In this document: positions 1 through 8,403 of the stretch, in pieces | Layout of the letters: every line of letters begins with the position of its first letter | Position numbering within the stretch: position 1 is the stretch's first letter | NCBI RefSeq assembly: GCF_000439085.1 | Contig: NZ_AUUA01000008.1 | Location: forward strand, 1 to 64,000 | Direction: 5' to 3' | Origin: Leminorella grimontii ATCC 33999 = DSM 5078 | GTDB taxonomy: Bacteria > Pseudomonadota > Gammaproteobacteria > Enterobacterales > Enterobacteriaceae | DNA length: 64,000 nucleotides | Position numbers and translations under genes: made by a program | Notes under the pieces: generated by a model | What the model was told of the DNA's origin: nothing | Seen by the model: the letters and a program-made list of their open reading frames with translations, nothing else | The model's database searches: none

Positions 1-243
1 AGTGTATCGGGCTTTATGGGATATCTGAAAGGTAAAAGCAGCCTGATGCTTTATGAGCAGTTTGGAGATCTAAAGTTCAAATATCGCAATCGAGAGTTTT
101 GGTGCCGAGGGTACTATGTAGATACGGTGGGGAAAAATACATCCCGAATACAAGAGTACATAAAGCATCAATTGAAAGAGGATAAAATGGGGGAACAGTT
201 ATCGATCCCATATCCAGGCAGCCCGTTTACGGGCCGTAAGTAA
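1..243 (+). CDS. tnpA: IS200/IS605-family Y1 transposase TnpA, C-terminal part
   Basis: The frame is open from base 1 and ends in a TAA, giving about 80 residues of the C-terminal part of a tyrosine (HUH, Y1) transposase. Visible family hallmarks are the segment WCRGYYVDTVGKN and the following helix IQEYIKHQ, whose tyrosine corresponds to the catalytic residue that forms the 5'-phosphotyrosine link with single-stranded DNA. The HUH histidines lie upstream of the window. The ATG at 16 is internal and not the real start. Full-length members are about 150 residues. Whether the copy is intact cannot be judged from here. Confidence 0.85.
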   Translation, partial: SVSGFMGYLKGKSSLMLYEQFGDLKFKYRNREFWCRGYYVDTVGKNTSRIQEYIKHQLKEDKMGEQLSIPYPGSPFTGRK

Positions 244-323
244 CCCATAGATGCAAATGTCAGATCGCGATGCGCCTGTTAGGGCGCGGCTGGTAGGAGA
301 GCCTTATAGGCGCATATGAAAAA

Positions 324-342
324 CCTCCGGCTATGCCGGAGG
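324..342. terminator. Hairpin at the IS200 end, also a terminator for the minus-strand gene
   Basis: An 8-bp GC-rich stem (CCTCCGGC / GCCGGAGG) closes a 3-base loop. On the minus strand it is followed at once by five T residues, which makes a good rho-independent terminator about 30 bases beyond the stop codon of the sugar isomerase gene at 372. It may serve both as the IS subterminal hairpin and as the terminator. Confidence 0.7.
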
Positions 343-371
343 ATATTTATTTGCCTGCGTTTTGGCGCAGC

Positions 372-1349
372 TCAAAAGTTTTTCAGCACGTCCGTAATAT
401 GCACGATGCCTACCGCGTTCCCGTCATCGTCGACCACGGGCAGGACGGTGACGGGCCTGGGATGGTGGCTTTCCATCAGGTAGATGGCCTCCGAGGCCAG
501 CTTATCCCGACGTATGGTCAGCGGGCTGCGGGTCATTAGCTCATGTACCGGCAGGTAGAGAATTTGTACGTCCTGCGCTAGACGTCGGCGAACGTCGCCG
601 TCGGTAATCAGCCCAACCAGCTTTCCCTGCTCGTCAATGACTGACGTTGCGCCTACGCCTTTTTCCGTCATGATAAACAGCGCGTGCTCGACGTTGTTTT
701 CCTGCGATACGACCGGATTTCTTCCATCGCTGCGCATTACGTGCTCCACCTTTAGAAGCAGCCTGCGCCCCAGCGCGCCGCCGGGATGGTAAAGCGCAAA
801 GTCGTCGGCGGTGAACTGGCGCGCCTGCATGAGAACTACCGCGATAGCGTCGCCCAGCGCCAGCGCGACGGTCGTGCTGCAGGTAGGGGCGAGATCCAGC
901 GGGCAGGCCTCTTTTTCTACCGAAGCGTCTAGGGTAACGTCGGCGAGCTTGGCCAGCGTTGACCTTTCGTTACCGCACAGCGCGATGATTCTGGCGCCGA
1001 TACGGCGTATGGCGGGAAGAAGATTTAGGATTTCCGGCGTTTCTCCGCTGTTGGAGATAGCGATGACGACGTCGTTTTTAGCGATCATGCCCAGATCGCC
1101 GTGGCTGCCTTCCGCCGGATGAAGATAGTAGGCGGGCGTGCCGGTGCTCATCAGCGTGGCGGCAATCTTATGGGCAATATAGCCCGGCTTGCCCATTCCG
1201 GTGACGATGAGCCGGCCCTTTGCCGACGTTATTATCTTAATTGCCTCGATAAACTCCGAGCCGACCTTCGTCGCCGCACGCTCAATGGCCTGCGATTCGC
1301 TGAGCAAAACGCGTTTGGCCTGCCCCAGATATTTCTCATGTTCTTCCAT
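372..1349 (-). CDS. KpsF/GutQ/KdsD-type arabinose-5-phosphate isomerase
   Basis: The 325-residue protein has an N-terminal SIS sugar-isomerase domain (about 35-180) and two C-terminal CBS domains (about 203-325), the standard layout of the family that interconverts D-ribulose 5-phosphate and D-arabinose 5-phosphate. Conserved motifs are GMGKPG with Lys54, HPAEGSHGDLGM, EKEACPLDLAPT with Glu147, and YHPGGALGRR with His188, matching the residues implicated in KdsD catalysis. The start has a GGAG site six bases upstream. It is transcribed away from the DeoR gene at 1593, sharing a 243-base control region, so it is probably not the housekeeping kdsD but a GutQ-like paralogue tied to sugar-acid use. 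Its physiological substrate in this context is unknown. Confidence 0.88.
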   Translation of the reverse strand: MEEHEKYLGQAKRVLLSESQAIERAATKVGSEFIEAIKIITSAKGRLIVTGMGKPGYIAHKIAATLMSTGTPAYYLHPAEGSHGDLGMIAKNDVVIAISNSGETPEILNLLPAIRRIGARIIALCGNERSTLAKLADVTLDASVEKEACPLDLAPTCSTTVALALGDAIAVVLMQARQFTADDFALYHPGGALGRRLLLKVEHVMRSDGRNPVVSQENNVEHALFIMTEKGVGATSVIDEQGKLVGLITDGDVRRRLAQDVQILYLPVHELMTRSPLTIRRDKLASEAIYLMESHHPRPVTVLPVVDDDGNAVGIVHITDVLKNF

Positions 1350-1489
1350 ACGTTCTCCGTTAAATCGGTTTAACGGCCTGCAACATAGCGCCGTGCGCCA
1401 ACGACTTCCATGCCTCCAAAGGAAAGTTAACAGGTATTACCGGATGAAGATTAAGAAATTAGACGCGCCTAACATCTGCGATTTTAATT

Positions 1490-1513
1490 TGTGAAAGTGT
1501 TAATAGATTCACA
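1490..1513. promoter_or_regulatory. Inverted repeat in the divergent promoter region
   Basis: TGTGA (1490-1494) and TCACA (1509-1513) form an inverted repeat between the divergent isomerase and DeoR genes. The spacing of 14 bases is too wide for a standard CRP site (6 bases). The same stretch carries a direct repeat of GAAAGT. It is a candidate operator for the adjacent DeoR-type regulator. Confidence 0.3.
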
Positions 1514-1592
1514 GATGAAAGTATTTGCCCCCCCATACTAGCCTCAATTTTTACGCGCGGTTTTCACGCGCGTTCTGAAGTGAGGAAAGCCC

Positions 1593-2348
1593 ATGCCTGA
1601 TGTACCAAGATACAAAAAAATCCTAAATATCCTAGATAACTACGACTCTTGCAGCATCAACGATCTGGCCAGGCTGCTGGCCGTGTCCCACATGAGCATC
1701 CGGCGCGATCTCAAGCAGCTGCAGGAGCGCGGGCTGGTTCAGCTGGCCTACGGCGGTCTGGTCAAGAAGCGCTTTTTGGACCATAGCCCCGGCTATGACG
1801 TCAAAGAGGGCCGCTGTTTTGAAAGCAAGAGAATCATTGGCCAGAGGGCCTGCGAGCTGTTACAGCCGGATATGGTGGTCTTCATGGACGGTGGAACGAC
1901 GGTACGGGAGATGATCCCGTATATCCAGCTGCCGATCACCGTGATTACCCTGGATCTCTCCATCGCGATGGCGCTCAACAGCAAGCCCGAGGTCAAGCTT
2001 ATCCTGTGTCCGGGAGAGGTCATACCCAGAAGCCGCGCCTGCTATAACTCGGAAACGGTTCGCTATCTGTCCGAGCGTATTACCGATATTGCCTTTATCG
2101 GCGCGGATGGCTATAGCGAAGAGTATGGCGCGCTAACCACCAGCCAAATCAAGGCCGACTGCAAGTGGATGGCTATCCGGCGCTCCGTACAGCCCGTTCT
2201 TCTCGTGGACGAAAGCAAGCTGAACATCCGTTGCCGCTACAAGATTGCCGACCTGTCTACGTTTCACCGCGTGATTACCGACGGGGCGCAGCCTGAGTTT
2301 TCTCAGTGCGCCGAGTTGGCTCATCGCCCATTAGAGAAAAAATCATAA
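1593..2348 (+). CDS. DeoR-family transcriptional regulator of the first sugar-acid operon
   Basis: The 251-residue protein has the N-terminal DeoR winged helix (about 6-60, with SHMSIRRDLKQL as recognition helix) and a C-terminal phosphosugar-sensing domain (about 75-235), which carries MDGGTTVREM and ending region FHRVITDG typical of the family. Such proteins usually repress a neighbouring catabolic operon until a phosphorylated intermediate binds. It lies 19 bases upstream of the kinase gene in the same direction, with the isomerase gene divergent, so both transcripts are plausible targets. The start follows GTGAGGAAAGCCC, which contains a good ribosome binding site. Confidence 0.88.
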   Translation: MPDVPRYKKILNILDNYDSCSINDLARLLAVSHMSIRRDLKQLQERGLVQLAYGGLVKKRFLDHSPGYDVKEGRCFESKRIIGQRACELLQPDMVVFMDGGTTVREMIPYIQLPITVITLDLSIAMALNSKPEVKLILCPGEVIPRSRACYNSETVRYLSERITDIAFIGADGYSEEYGALTTSQIKADCKWMAIRRSVQPVLLVDESKLNIRCRYKIADLSTFHRVITDGAQPEFSQCAELAHRPLEKKS

Positions 2349-2367
2349 TAAAACCAAGGAGAATGCG

Positions 2368-3699
2368 ATGAAAGTTGCGATTGTCGCGGACGATTTAACC
2401 GGTGCGAACGCTACCAGCGCCCTGTTAAGCAAGAAGGGGTTTACTACCATAACCTGTCTGGAGGCGTTTCATCAGTCTTTGAGCCATTTTGAGATTGTCT
2501 CTTTTTCTACCGACTCCCGATCTATTTCGCCCGAAGAGGCCTATAGCCGCGTCAGCGAGTGTATCGAACAGTTTAGAGCCCAGGCGCCCTTAATCAGTAA
2601 GCGTATCGACTCAACGCTGAGGGGAAATATGGGCGCCGAAGTGGATGCCGTATTGGATAACTATCCGGAGCTTATGGCCGTAGTTGTTCCGGTTTACCCC
2701 TCCAGCGGGCGGATTTGCGTCGGCGGTTCGCTGCTGGTTTCCGGCATTCCTTTGCAAAACACCATGATGAGAGACGACCCGAAGAACCCGATGACGGAGT
2801 CTTCCGTCCTTGAGCTGTTTCGCCAGCAGTCGCGCTACGAGCCTCATCACATCCCGCTGCGCGACGTTCTGGCAGGCGTTGACGCGCTGTCGGAGAAGAT
2901 AGCGACGGTCTACCGACAGGGGGGACGAATTGCGATCTTTGACGCAACGACGGATCTGGACATCGCCGCTATCGCAAAAGCGGTTGAGAAAACCGGCCTG
3001 CCGGTGTTCTGCGTCGACCCAGGGCCTTTTACCGCGCAGCTTGCCCACCTGCGTTATTCCAGCGCTAACGTGAAGACCAATAAAGTGTTTATCGCCATTG
3101 GCAGCGTCTCAGCGCTCACCCAGCGGCAGATCGAGAAGCTTAAGTACGACCGCAACGTCTGGCTGGAGGTCGTCCCTCCGCGTCAGCTGATTGATATCTC
3201 AAAACATCCCGGTAAGGCGGGGCCGCTGGTTCAGATGCTGCTGCGTAAGTCTGAACGGTATGACGTCGTGGGCATCGATACGGTGGAAACGCCAGAGCAC
3301 GTCTGCGAGCTGGGCGAACTGGCGCAGGAGTACGGCGTCGACAAGTCGGAGGTGAGCTGCTTGATAAACAAAGGGATAGCCGAAGTGACGTCTCAGGTTT
3401 TGCTCAACGAGAAGTCGATGTTTCGGGGAATTTACACCAGCGGCGGCGACGTGACGCTCGCCGTTACCAACCGCTTGGGCAGTAAGGGATTCATCCTGAA
3501 AGATGAAGTTGAGCCGCTGGCAGTTTATGGCCACCTGCTGGGAGACAGGTGCAACGGCCTGTCCATCGTGACGAAAGGCGGATTTGTCGGTAACGACAGT
3601 ACGCTCGTGCACTGCGTCGACTATCTGAGCACCAAAATTTCCAGCGGCGTATACGCCACAGAGAAAGAATTATCTAACCAACCTCAGGAGCTTAAATGA
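2368..3699 (+). CDS. dtnK: DUF1537 four-carbon acid sugar kinase (D-threonate/D-erythronate kinase type)
   Basis: The 443-residue protein belongs to the DUF1537 kinase family, which phosphorylates four-carbon sugar acids with ATP. The N-terminal domain opens with VAIVADDLTGANATS, the substrate-domain signature. The C-terminal nucleotide domain contains YTSGGDVTL (about 352) and TKGGFVGNDSTL (about 404). It overlaps pdxA2 by four bases (ATGA), so the two are translationally coupled. The DtnK/DenK plus PdxA2 pairing is established for D-threonate and D-erythronate, giving the 4-phosphate that PdxA2 oxidises. Which stereoisomer this enzyme prefers cannot be read from sequence. The start has an AAGGAG site. 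Confidence 0.85.
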   Translation: MKVAIVADDLTGANATSALLSKKGFTTITCLEAFHQSLSHFEIVSFSTDSRSISPEEAYSRVSECIEQFRAQAPLISKRIDSTLRGNMGAEVDAVLDNYPELMAVVVPVYPSSGRICVGGSLLVSGIPLQNTMMRDDPKNPMTESSVLELFRQQSRYEPHHIPLRDVLAGVDALSEKIATVYRQGGRIAIFDATTDLDIAAIAKAVEKTGLPVFCVDPGPFTAQLAHLRYSSANVKTNKVFIAIGSVSALTQRQIEKLKYDRNVWLEVVPPRQLIDISKHPGKAGPLVQMLLRKSERYDVVGIDTVETPEHVCELGELAQEYGVDKSEVSCLINKGIAEVTSQVLLNEKSMFRGIYTSGGDVTLAVTNRLGSKGFILKDEVEPLAVYGHLLGDRCNGLSIVTKGGFVGNDSTLVHCVDYLSTKISSGVYATEKELSNQPQELK

Positions 3700-4697
3700 A
3701 CGTAAAACCGCTAATCGGCATACCTATGGGCGATCCCGCCGGCATCGGGCCGGAGATTGTCGTGAAAACCCTGGCCAGCAGGGAAGCGCATGAATATGGA
3801 AACATGGTCGTTATCGGCGACCGGCGCATACTGGAAGAGGCGGCGGCGTTTTCCAACGTCAATCTCGACGTTCGCGTGATTGACTCTCTTCGAGACGCCG
3901 AATTCCGGGAAGGCGTGTTAAACCTTCTCCAGCGTGGAGAACTGGACTATGCGTCGTTTAAACCCGGACTTATTCAAGGGCAGTGCGGTAAAGCCGCTTT
4001 TGAATATATTAAGACGGCCACCGAATTAACGATGGCCCATAAAATAGACGCGCTGGCGACAACGCCGATTAATAAAGAGTCCCTCAAAGCGGGAAATATT
4101 AACTACATCGGCCATACCGAAATATTGGCGGATCTGACCGGCACTCAAGATCCGCTGACGATGTTTCAGGTCAAAGAGCTGAGGGTGTTTTTCCTGACGC
4201 GCCACATGTCGCTGGTGCAGGCTATTGAATCCTTAACGCCGGAGCGGGTGTGTGACTACGCCATTCGCTGCACCGAAGCGCTGCACAAGCTGGGCCTTAA
4301 AAATCCCAGGCTATCGGTGGCGGGTATCAACCCGCACTGTGGGGAGCACGGCCTCTTTGGCTCTGAGGACGACGACGTTCTGGCGCCGGGCGTTGAAATG
4401 GCAAGAAAAGCGGGCGTCAACATTGTCGGGCCTAAGCCTGCGGACAGCGTTTTCCACTTTGCGCTGCTGGGCGCTTATGATGCGGTGCTCTCCCCTTATC
4501 ACGACCAGGGGCATATCGCGACCAAGATGGTGGACTTCCACCGCACGATTTCTATTACCAACGGAATGCCGATTTTAAGAACCTCGGTCGACCACGGTAC
4601 GGCGAATGACATTGCGGGTAAAGGCGTCGCCAACGCGGTGAGTCTGATTGAGGCCGTTCGCCTGGCCGCGCTGTACGCGCCTTATTTCAAAAAATAA
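3696..4697 (+). CDS. pdxA2: PdxA2-type 4-phospho-D-threonate/erythronate dehydrogenase
   Basis: The 333-residue protein is a PdxA-family NAD-dependent dehydrogenase. The opening PMGDPAGIGPE and the three metal-ligand histidines (His170 in LTRHMSL, His214 in NPHCGE, His269 in YHDQGH) are all present. Members next to a DUF1537 kinase oxidise 4-phospho-D-threonate or -erythronate to the 3-keto acid, which loses CO2 to give dihydroxyacetone phosphate. PdxA proper acts on 4-phosphohydroxy-L-threonine in vitamin B6 synthesis, but it normally sits with ksgA/surA. The operon context argues for the catabolic paralogue. Confidence 0.9.
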   Translation: MNVKPLIGIPMGDPAGIGPEIVVKTLASREAHEYGNMVVIGDRRILEEAAAFSNVNLDVRVIDSLRDAEFREGVLNLLQRGELDYASFKPGLIQGQCGKAAFEYIKTATELTMAHKIDALATTPINKESLKAGNINYIGHTEILADLTGTQDPLTMFQVKELRVFFLTRHMSLVQAIESLTPERVCDYAIRCTEALHKLGLKNPRLSVAGINPHCGEHGLFGSEDDDVLAPGVEMARKAGVNIVGPKPADSVFHFALLGAYDAVLSPYHDQGHIATKMVDFHRTISITNGMPILRTSVDHGTANDIAGKGVANAVSLIEAVRLAALYAPYFKK

Positions 4698-4856
4698 GGC
4701 CCAAAGCGATGCCTTAAATAATAAACGCAGGCCGGAACGCCGACCGCGTTATTAAATAAAAATATCAACATCATTTATTCCCGGCGCTATGCGTCCGGAC
4801 GACTGCACCCGTCGTTCGGCCATAGGCCGGTATAAATACAATAACGGGGACGAACT

Positions 4857-6197
4857 ATGAGTGTTGGATTTGCGATGTCGATGCTGATACTCGCCATTAT
4901 CATCGTGGTGGTGTTATGCGTTTATTTCAAAATACATGCCTTCGTTTCTTTAATGACGGCGTGCCTGTTTTTAGCATTAACAATGGAAATGCCCTTGGCG
5001 AAAATCGTCTCGGCGTTTGAGTCGGGGCTGGGAGGGACGCTTGGCTTTTTGGCTCCCATCCTGGCGCTGGGGGCGATACTCGGCAAGCTGATGGAGATAT
5101 CGGGCGCCGCAGAGCGGCTGGCGAGAACCCTGATTAACTTCCTCGGCAAAACGCACGCCCACTGGGCGATGCTGGTTGTCGGCTATATTTGCGGTATTCC
5201 GGTGTTCTTCCAGGTGGGGATCATCCTGCTTATCGCCCTGATGTTCTCGGTGACGAAAGAGTCAAACCTGCCGGTGATTCAGGTTGCGCTGTCAATGATA
5301 ATGGGGTTGCTCATCGTCCACTGCGTCATTCCGCCACATCCTGCGGCGATGGCGATTGCCGGGTCGCTCAATGCCGACGTGGGGAAAGTCATTTTCTACG
5401 GCCTGCTGGTGGGCATACCCGCCGCGGCGATTGCCGGGCCGATTTACGGTAAATATATCTCCAGGCGTTTCCCGGTGGAGGTAACCGGCGCCTACGCCAA
5501 TGCCGAGTCGCGTCCGGATTCCGAGCTGCCTTCTTTCGGCAAGACGCTGTTTGTCATCCTGCTTCCGCTGCTGCTGATGATTGGCAAAACGCTGGTTGAA
5601 CTGACGATCGATAAGGCCAATCCTCCCGCCTATATGGTTTACGTCGACTTTATCGGCACGCCGATGATTGCGCTGTTTATCTCAGCCGTTGTGGCTTATT
5701 TCGTGCTCGGCACGGGGCAAGGCTTTACGCTGAACCAACTGGGTAAGTTCAGCGAAAGCGCGATGGCGCCGATGGCGTCTATTCTTTTGGTTATCGGCGC
5801 CGCGGGCGCATTTAACAAAATCATTATCGACAGCGGCGTCGGCGAAGCGCTGAAGGAGGTGCTGACCAGCATTCAGATAAGCCCGCTCATCATGGCGTGG
5901 GTTATTGCTATCGTTATGCGCACCGCTCTGGGGAGCGCGACCGTCGCCATGATGGCTTCGGCGGGCTTTATCCTGCCGGTCCTCAGCGGCTATCCGTCTC
6001 TTGACCCGGCGCTGGTGGCTATCGCTATCGGCACCGGCGCTATCGGCGGTTCTCACGTCACCGACTCCGGCTTCTGGTTCGTGAAGGAGTGTTTGGGCAT
6101 TTCGGTCGGGACGATGTACGCCACCTATACGGTGGCGACCTGCATCGCCTCCGTGCTCGGGCTTTTGGCTACGTTGGGGCTAGCGATGGTTGTTTAG
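4857..6197 (+). CDS. GntP-family sugar-acid permease
   Basis: The 446-residue inner-membrane protein has about 12 hydrophobic segments and GntP-family motifs such as GLGGTLGFLAPILALGA (about 56), IPVFFQVG, VHCVIPPHPAAMA (about 153) and GGSHVTDSGFW near the C-terminus. GntP transporters are proton symporters for gluconate-like acids. It is the third gene of the dtnK-pdxA2 cassette, after a 159-base gap, and presumably imports the sugar acid. GGGGA precedes the ATG by seven bases. It is a distinct paralogue of the second GntP gene at 12159. Confidence 0.9.
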   Translation: MSVGFAMSMLILAIIIVVVLCVYFKIHAFVSLMTACLFLALTMEMPLAKIVSAFESGLGGTLGFLAPILALGAILGKLMEISGAAERLARTLINFLGKTHAHWAMLVVGYICGIPVFFQVGIILLIALMFSVTKESNLPVIQVALSMIMGLLIVHCVIPPHPAAMAIAGSLNADVGKVIFYGLLVGIPAAAIAGPIYGKYISRRFPVEVTGAYANAESRPDSELPSFGKTLFVILLPLLLMIGKTLVELTIDKANPPAYMVYVDFIGTPMIALFISAVVAYFVLGTGQGFTLNQLGKFSESAMAPMASILLVIGAAGAFNKIIIDSGVGEALKEVLTSIQISPLIMAWVIAIVMRTALGSATVAMMASAGFILPVLSGYPSLDPALVAIAIGTGAIGGSHVTDSGFWFVKECLGISVGTMYATYTVATCIASVLGLLATLGLAMVV

Positions 6198-6267
6198 ACG
6201 ACGTTTTTTTAGTAAATATTTCAACATTGTTTTTTTGTCTTGACGAGAAACCGTCCGTAACAAATCT

Positions 6268-6302
6268 AAAAGCGCCCGGTGAGTCTTCATCTGGTGCTTT
6301 TT
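6268..6302 (+). terminator. Terminator of the dtnK-pdxA2-gntP operon
   Basis: An imperfect stem pairs AAAAGCGCC (6268-6276) with GGTGCTTTT (6293-6301), with one G-T wobble, followed by more T residues. It lies about 70 bases after the permease stop codon and closes the first sugar-acid operon. Confidence 0.6.
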
Positions 6303-6435
6303 GCCTTATGTGAGTATGATATTTTACTTAGCCAAGTCCGGCGTACGCCCGCGCGTATGGTAAGGATTGCTGGACCATAAAGCGGCGCTCTGAAGTCGGG
6401 CGCCAGAGTTTATTTTATTGACGGATCGTAATGAC

Positions 6436-7185
6436 ATGAGCACAGCAAAAAATCTTTTAGCTATTCCCGCACTCCCTATCGTTCAAAGCGCAGTAATGTC
6501 GCTGGCGCCAACGTTCAACGGCGGCCGCCATGACGGTCACATGAACGTGCTGTGCGAGCTGGTTCGCGGTGAAAAGACGCCGGAAGCGGTCGTAGAGTAT
6601 CTGAAAGCTAACAAAATTGAAGCTACGGCGGATAACGAATTTGCGCTGTTTATCGGCGAACGCCGTCCTGAGCAGGATACCGCCGCTGCGGCCTATATCG
6701 CGACAACCGTACTGATTCAGCCTAACCTTGGCGAATTCCTTGAGCCGGTAAAAAAGAGCGGAAACAGCAAGCAGCCGGAATTCTCCGTCAATCAGGAAAA
6801 GCTGACGACCTCTCTGACCACCAAGCTTGCGATTGCGCTGGCCAACGCAGACATTTTTGCGCTGATCGCGCGCGAGCTGCCGAAAGGTTTGACCGTTGAC
6901 GCCTACCGCGCCGAAGTTGTCCGCCTGTTCGGTAAGCTGGCTCCGGCCTATCTGGGCCGCGTACAGTCGCACTATCTGAAAGGGTTGAGCTTCAACCTGC
7001 TGCAAATGCAGAACAACCAGTTTACCTTCGTCAGCTCTACCGGTTATCTGTTCAACTTTGACGTACAGGGCCTGTCGCTGCAGCTGGGCGGCATTAACTG
7101 GTACGGCCGTGGCCAACTGCTGGGCAAAGACTATGAGGTGCAGGTTGACTACTTCAATGACGCAACGCTGGAACTGCTGAAGTAA
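6436..7185 (+). CDS. Uncharacterised 249-residue soluble protein
   Basis: I do not recognise this family. The protein has no signal peptide and no clear membrane segment. The first half looks helical and the C-terminal 60 residues, rich in aromatic and Gly residues (for example GGINWYGRGQLLG), look like beta structure. The ATG at 6436 is preferred over an upstream in-frame TTG at 6418 because ACGGA lies about ten bases before it. The gene stands alone between two sugar-acid cassettes with its own terminator. Codon use looks native (GC-rich third positions), so it is not obviously recent foreign DNA. A link to sugar-acid metabolism is only positional. Confidence 0.75.
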   Translation: MSTAKNLLAIPALPIVQSAVMSLAPTFNGGRHDGHMNVLCELVRGEKTPEAVVEYLKANKIEATADNEFALFIGERRPEQDTAAAAYIATTVLIQPNLGEFLEPVKKSGNSKQPEFSVNQEKLTTSLTTKLAIALANADIFALIARELPKGLTVDAYRAEVVRLFGKLAPAYLGRVQSHYLKGLSFNLLQMQNNQFTFVSSTGYLFNFDVQGLSLQLGGINWYGRGQLLGKDYEVQVDYFNDATLELLK

Positions 7186-7204
7186 ATTCACCTTTTGGAT
7201 TGTG

Positions 7205-7236
7205 AAAAGCCCCGCCGGAAACGCCGGGGCTTTTTT
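7205..7236. terminator. Bidirectional terminator between convergent genes
   Basis: A 10-bp stem pairs AAAAGCCCCG (7205-7214) with CGGGGCTTTT (7225-7234) around a 10-base loop, flanked by A and T runs. It serves the 6436 gene on the plus strand and overlaps the stop codon of the minus-strand DeoR gene at 7235. Confidence 0.85.
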
Positions 7237-8005
7237 ATGCCTCGGCGTTGGCCAGCATAAGCGTGATTTCCGACAGGCGAATAGCCTCTTTGGCTGCCTC
7301 CGGCAGGGCGCTGTCGGTAATGATGGTGTCGAACACTGAGATGGGCAGCGCCATATAGGTGGCGATTTTGCCGTACTTTGAGGTGTCGCACAGCAGGATG
7401 CAGCGGTGGCTGGCGTCGACGATGGCTCTTTTTACCGACACTTTGTTTTCGCTGGGGGTCGACAGCCCGCGCATGCTCCACGACGAGGCGGAGATAAACG
7501 CAATGTCGATAAGCAGGTTGCGCAGGGCGTGAGCGGCGGCCTCCCCGACGCAGGAGCGGTTTTCCCGACAGACCGTGCCGCCGGTGTGGATAAGCGCACA
7601 GCTGCCGAATTCGATTAAATAGCTGGCGATGACAAAGTCGTTGGTGACGACGGTCAAATCGCTGCGATCGCCTATCTCTTTGGCAAGCGCCAGCGTCGTG
7701 GTGCCTGCATCCAGATAAATACAGCTGTCGGCGGGGATGATTTCCGCCGCGAGCCTGCCGATGCTGGCCTTCTGCTGGCTAAACATCGTCTCTTTATCCA
7801 TGTGCGAAGGCTCGCTGATAAGCCTTTCCTGCGCCTGAACGCCACCCGACACGGGGATAACGGTACCCTGCTGTTCAAGCTTATGAAGATCCCTTCTAAT
7901 GGTCATATGAGAGACGCCAAAGCGCTCCGTCAACTCGGCGATGCTGACGACGCCGCGTTCGGCAACCAGTTCTAAAATCTGTTGATGTCGTTCTACGGGT
8001 ATCAC
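7235..8005 (-). CDS. ygbI: DeoR-family regulator, YgbI type
   Basis: The 256-residue protein has a DeoR winged helix (about 5-58, SHMTIRRDLHKLEQQG) and the C-terminal phosphosugar-sensing domain, with DAGTTTLALA at about 98 and SASSWSMRGLSTPSE in the ligand region. It is divergent from ltnD-otnK-otnC-otnI-gntP, the same arrangement as E. coli ygbI to ygbJKLMN, so it is very probably the repressor of that operon. The intervening region holds an ERIC element and a candidate CRP-dependent promoter. Confidence 0.88.
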   Translation of the reverse strand: MIPVERHQQILELVAERGVVSIAELTERFGVSHMTIRRDLHKLEQQGTVIPVSGGVQAQERLISEPSHMDKETMFSQQKASIGRLAAEIIPADSCIYLDAGTTTLALAKEIGDRSDLTVVTNDFVIASYLIEFGSCALIHTGGTVCRENRSCVGEAAAHALRNLLIDIAFISASSWSMRGLSTPSENKVSVKRAIVDASHRCILLCDTSKYGKIATYMALPISVFDTIITDSALPEAAKEAIRLSEITLMLANAEA

Positions 8006-8027
8006 GATGATTTCGCTCCGAGTGGAC

Positions 8028-8154
<127 letters not shown>

Positions 8155-8301
8155 TATGGCGTTAATTTTTGTTATAAGTTATCACAGTGCCCCCTAGAGT
8201 GTGAAGCGCATTAACAAAACATAACTTGCTAAAATAAATAAAGAAAAAATAAATCCTATGATTTCTATGCAATTGTTGAAACCTATGATGATGTTAATAT
8301 C

Positions 8302-8343
8302 TGTGAATTGGATCGCGATATTGTTTTTTCAATTCCCTATAAT
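8302..8343 (+). promoter_or_regulatory. Candidate CRP-activated promoter of the ltnD operon
   Basis: A perfect -10 hexamer TATAAT lies at 8338-8343 with no recognisable -35 hexamer 17 bases upstream. TGTGA at 8302-8306, six bases, then TCGCG (8313-8317) form a CRP-like site flanked by AATATC and GATATT. Its centre is about 41 bases before a start expected near 8350, the class II position. A direct repeat CCTATGAT (8255 and 8282) lies just upstream and is a candidate regulator site. Confidence 0.5.
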
Positions 8344-8403
8344 TAACACAAGAGAACAAAGATTAACTAATTTTAACATCACGCTTTGATATTGGAGATT
8401 GGT

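Larger units (their letters stand above)
1..342 (+). mobile_element. IS200/IS605-family element, 3' part only
   Basis: The left part of the element lies outside the window. What is visible is the 3' part of an IS200-like tnpA, about 80 bases of noncoding tail, and a perfect hairpin at 324-342. IS200/IS605 elements have subterminal hairpins instead of terminal inverted repeats, so the hairpin is taken as the approximate right end. The exact boundary cannot be fixed without an empty site. Confidence 0.65.

Noticed and set aside
1490-1513. TGTGA/TCACA as a CRP site
   Set aside because: The half sites are 14 bases apart, not six, so it is listed only as a possible operator.
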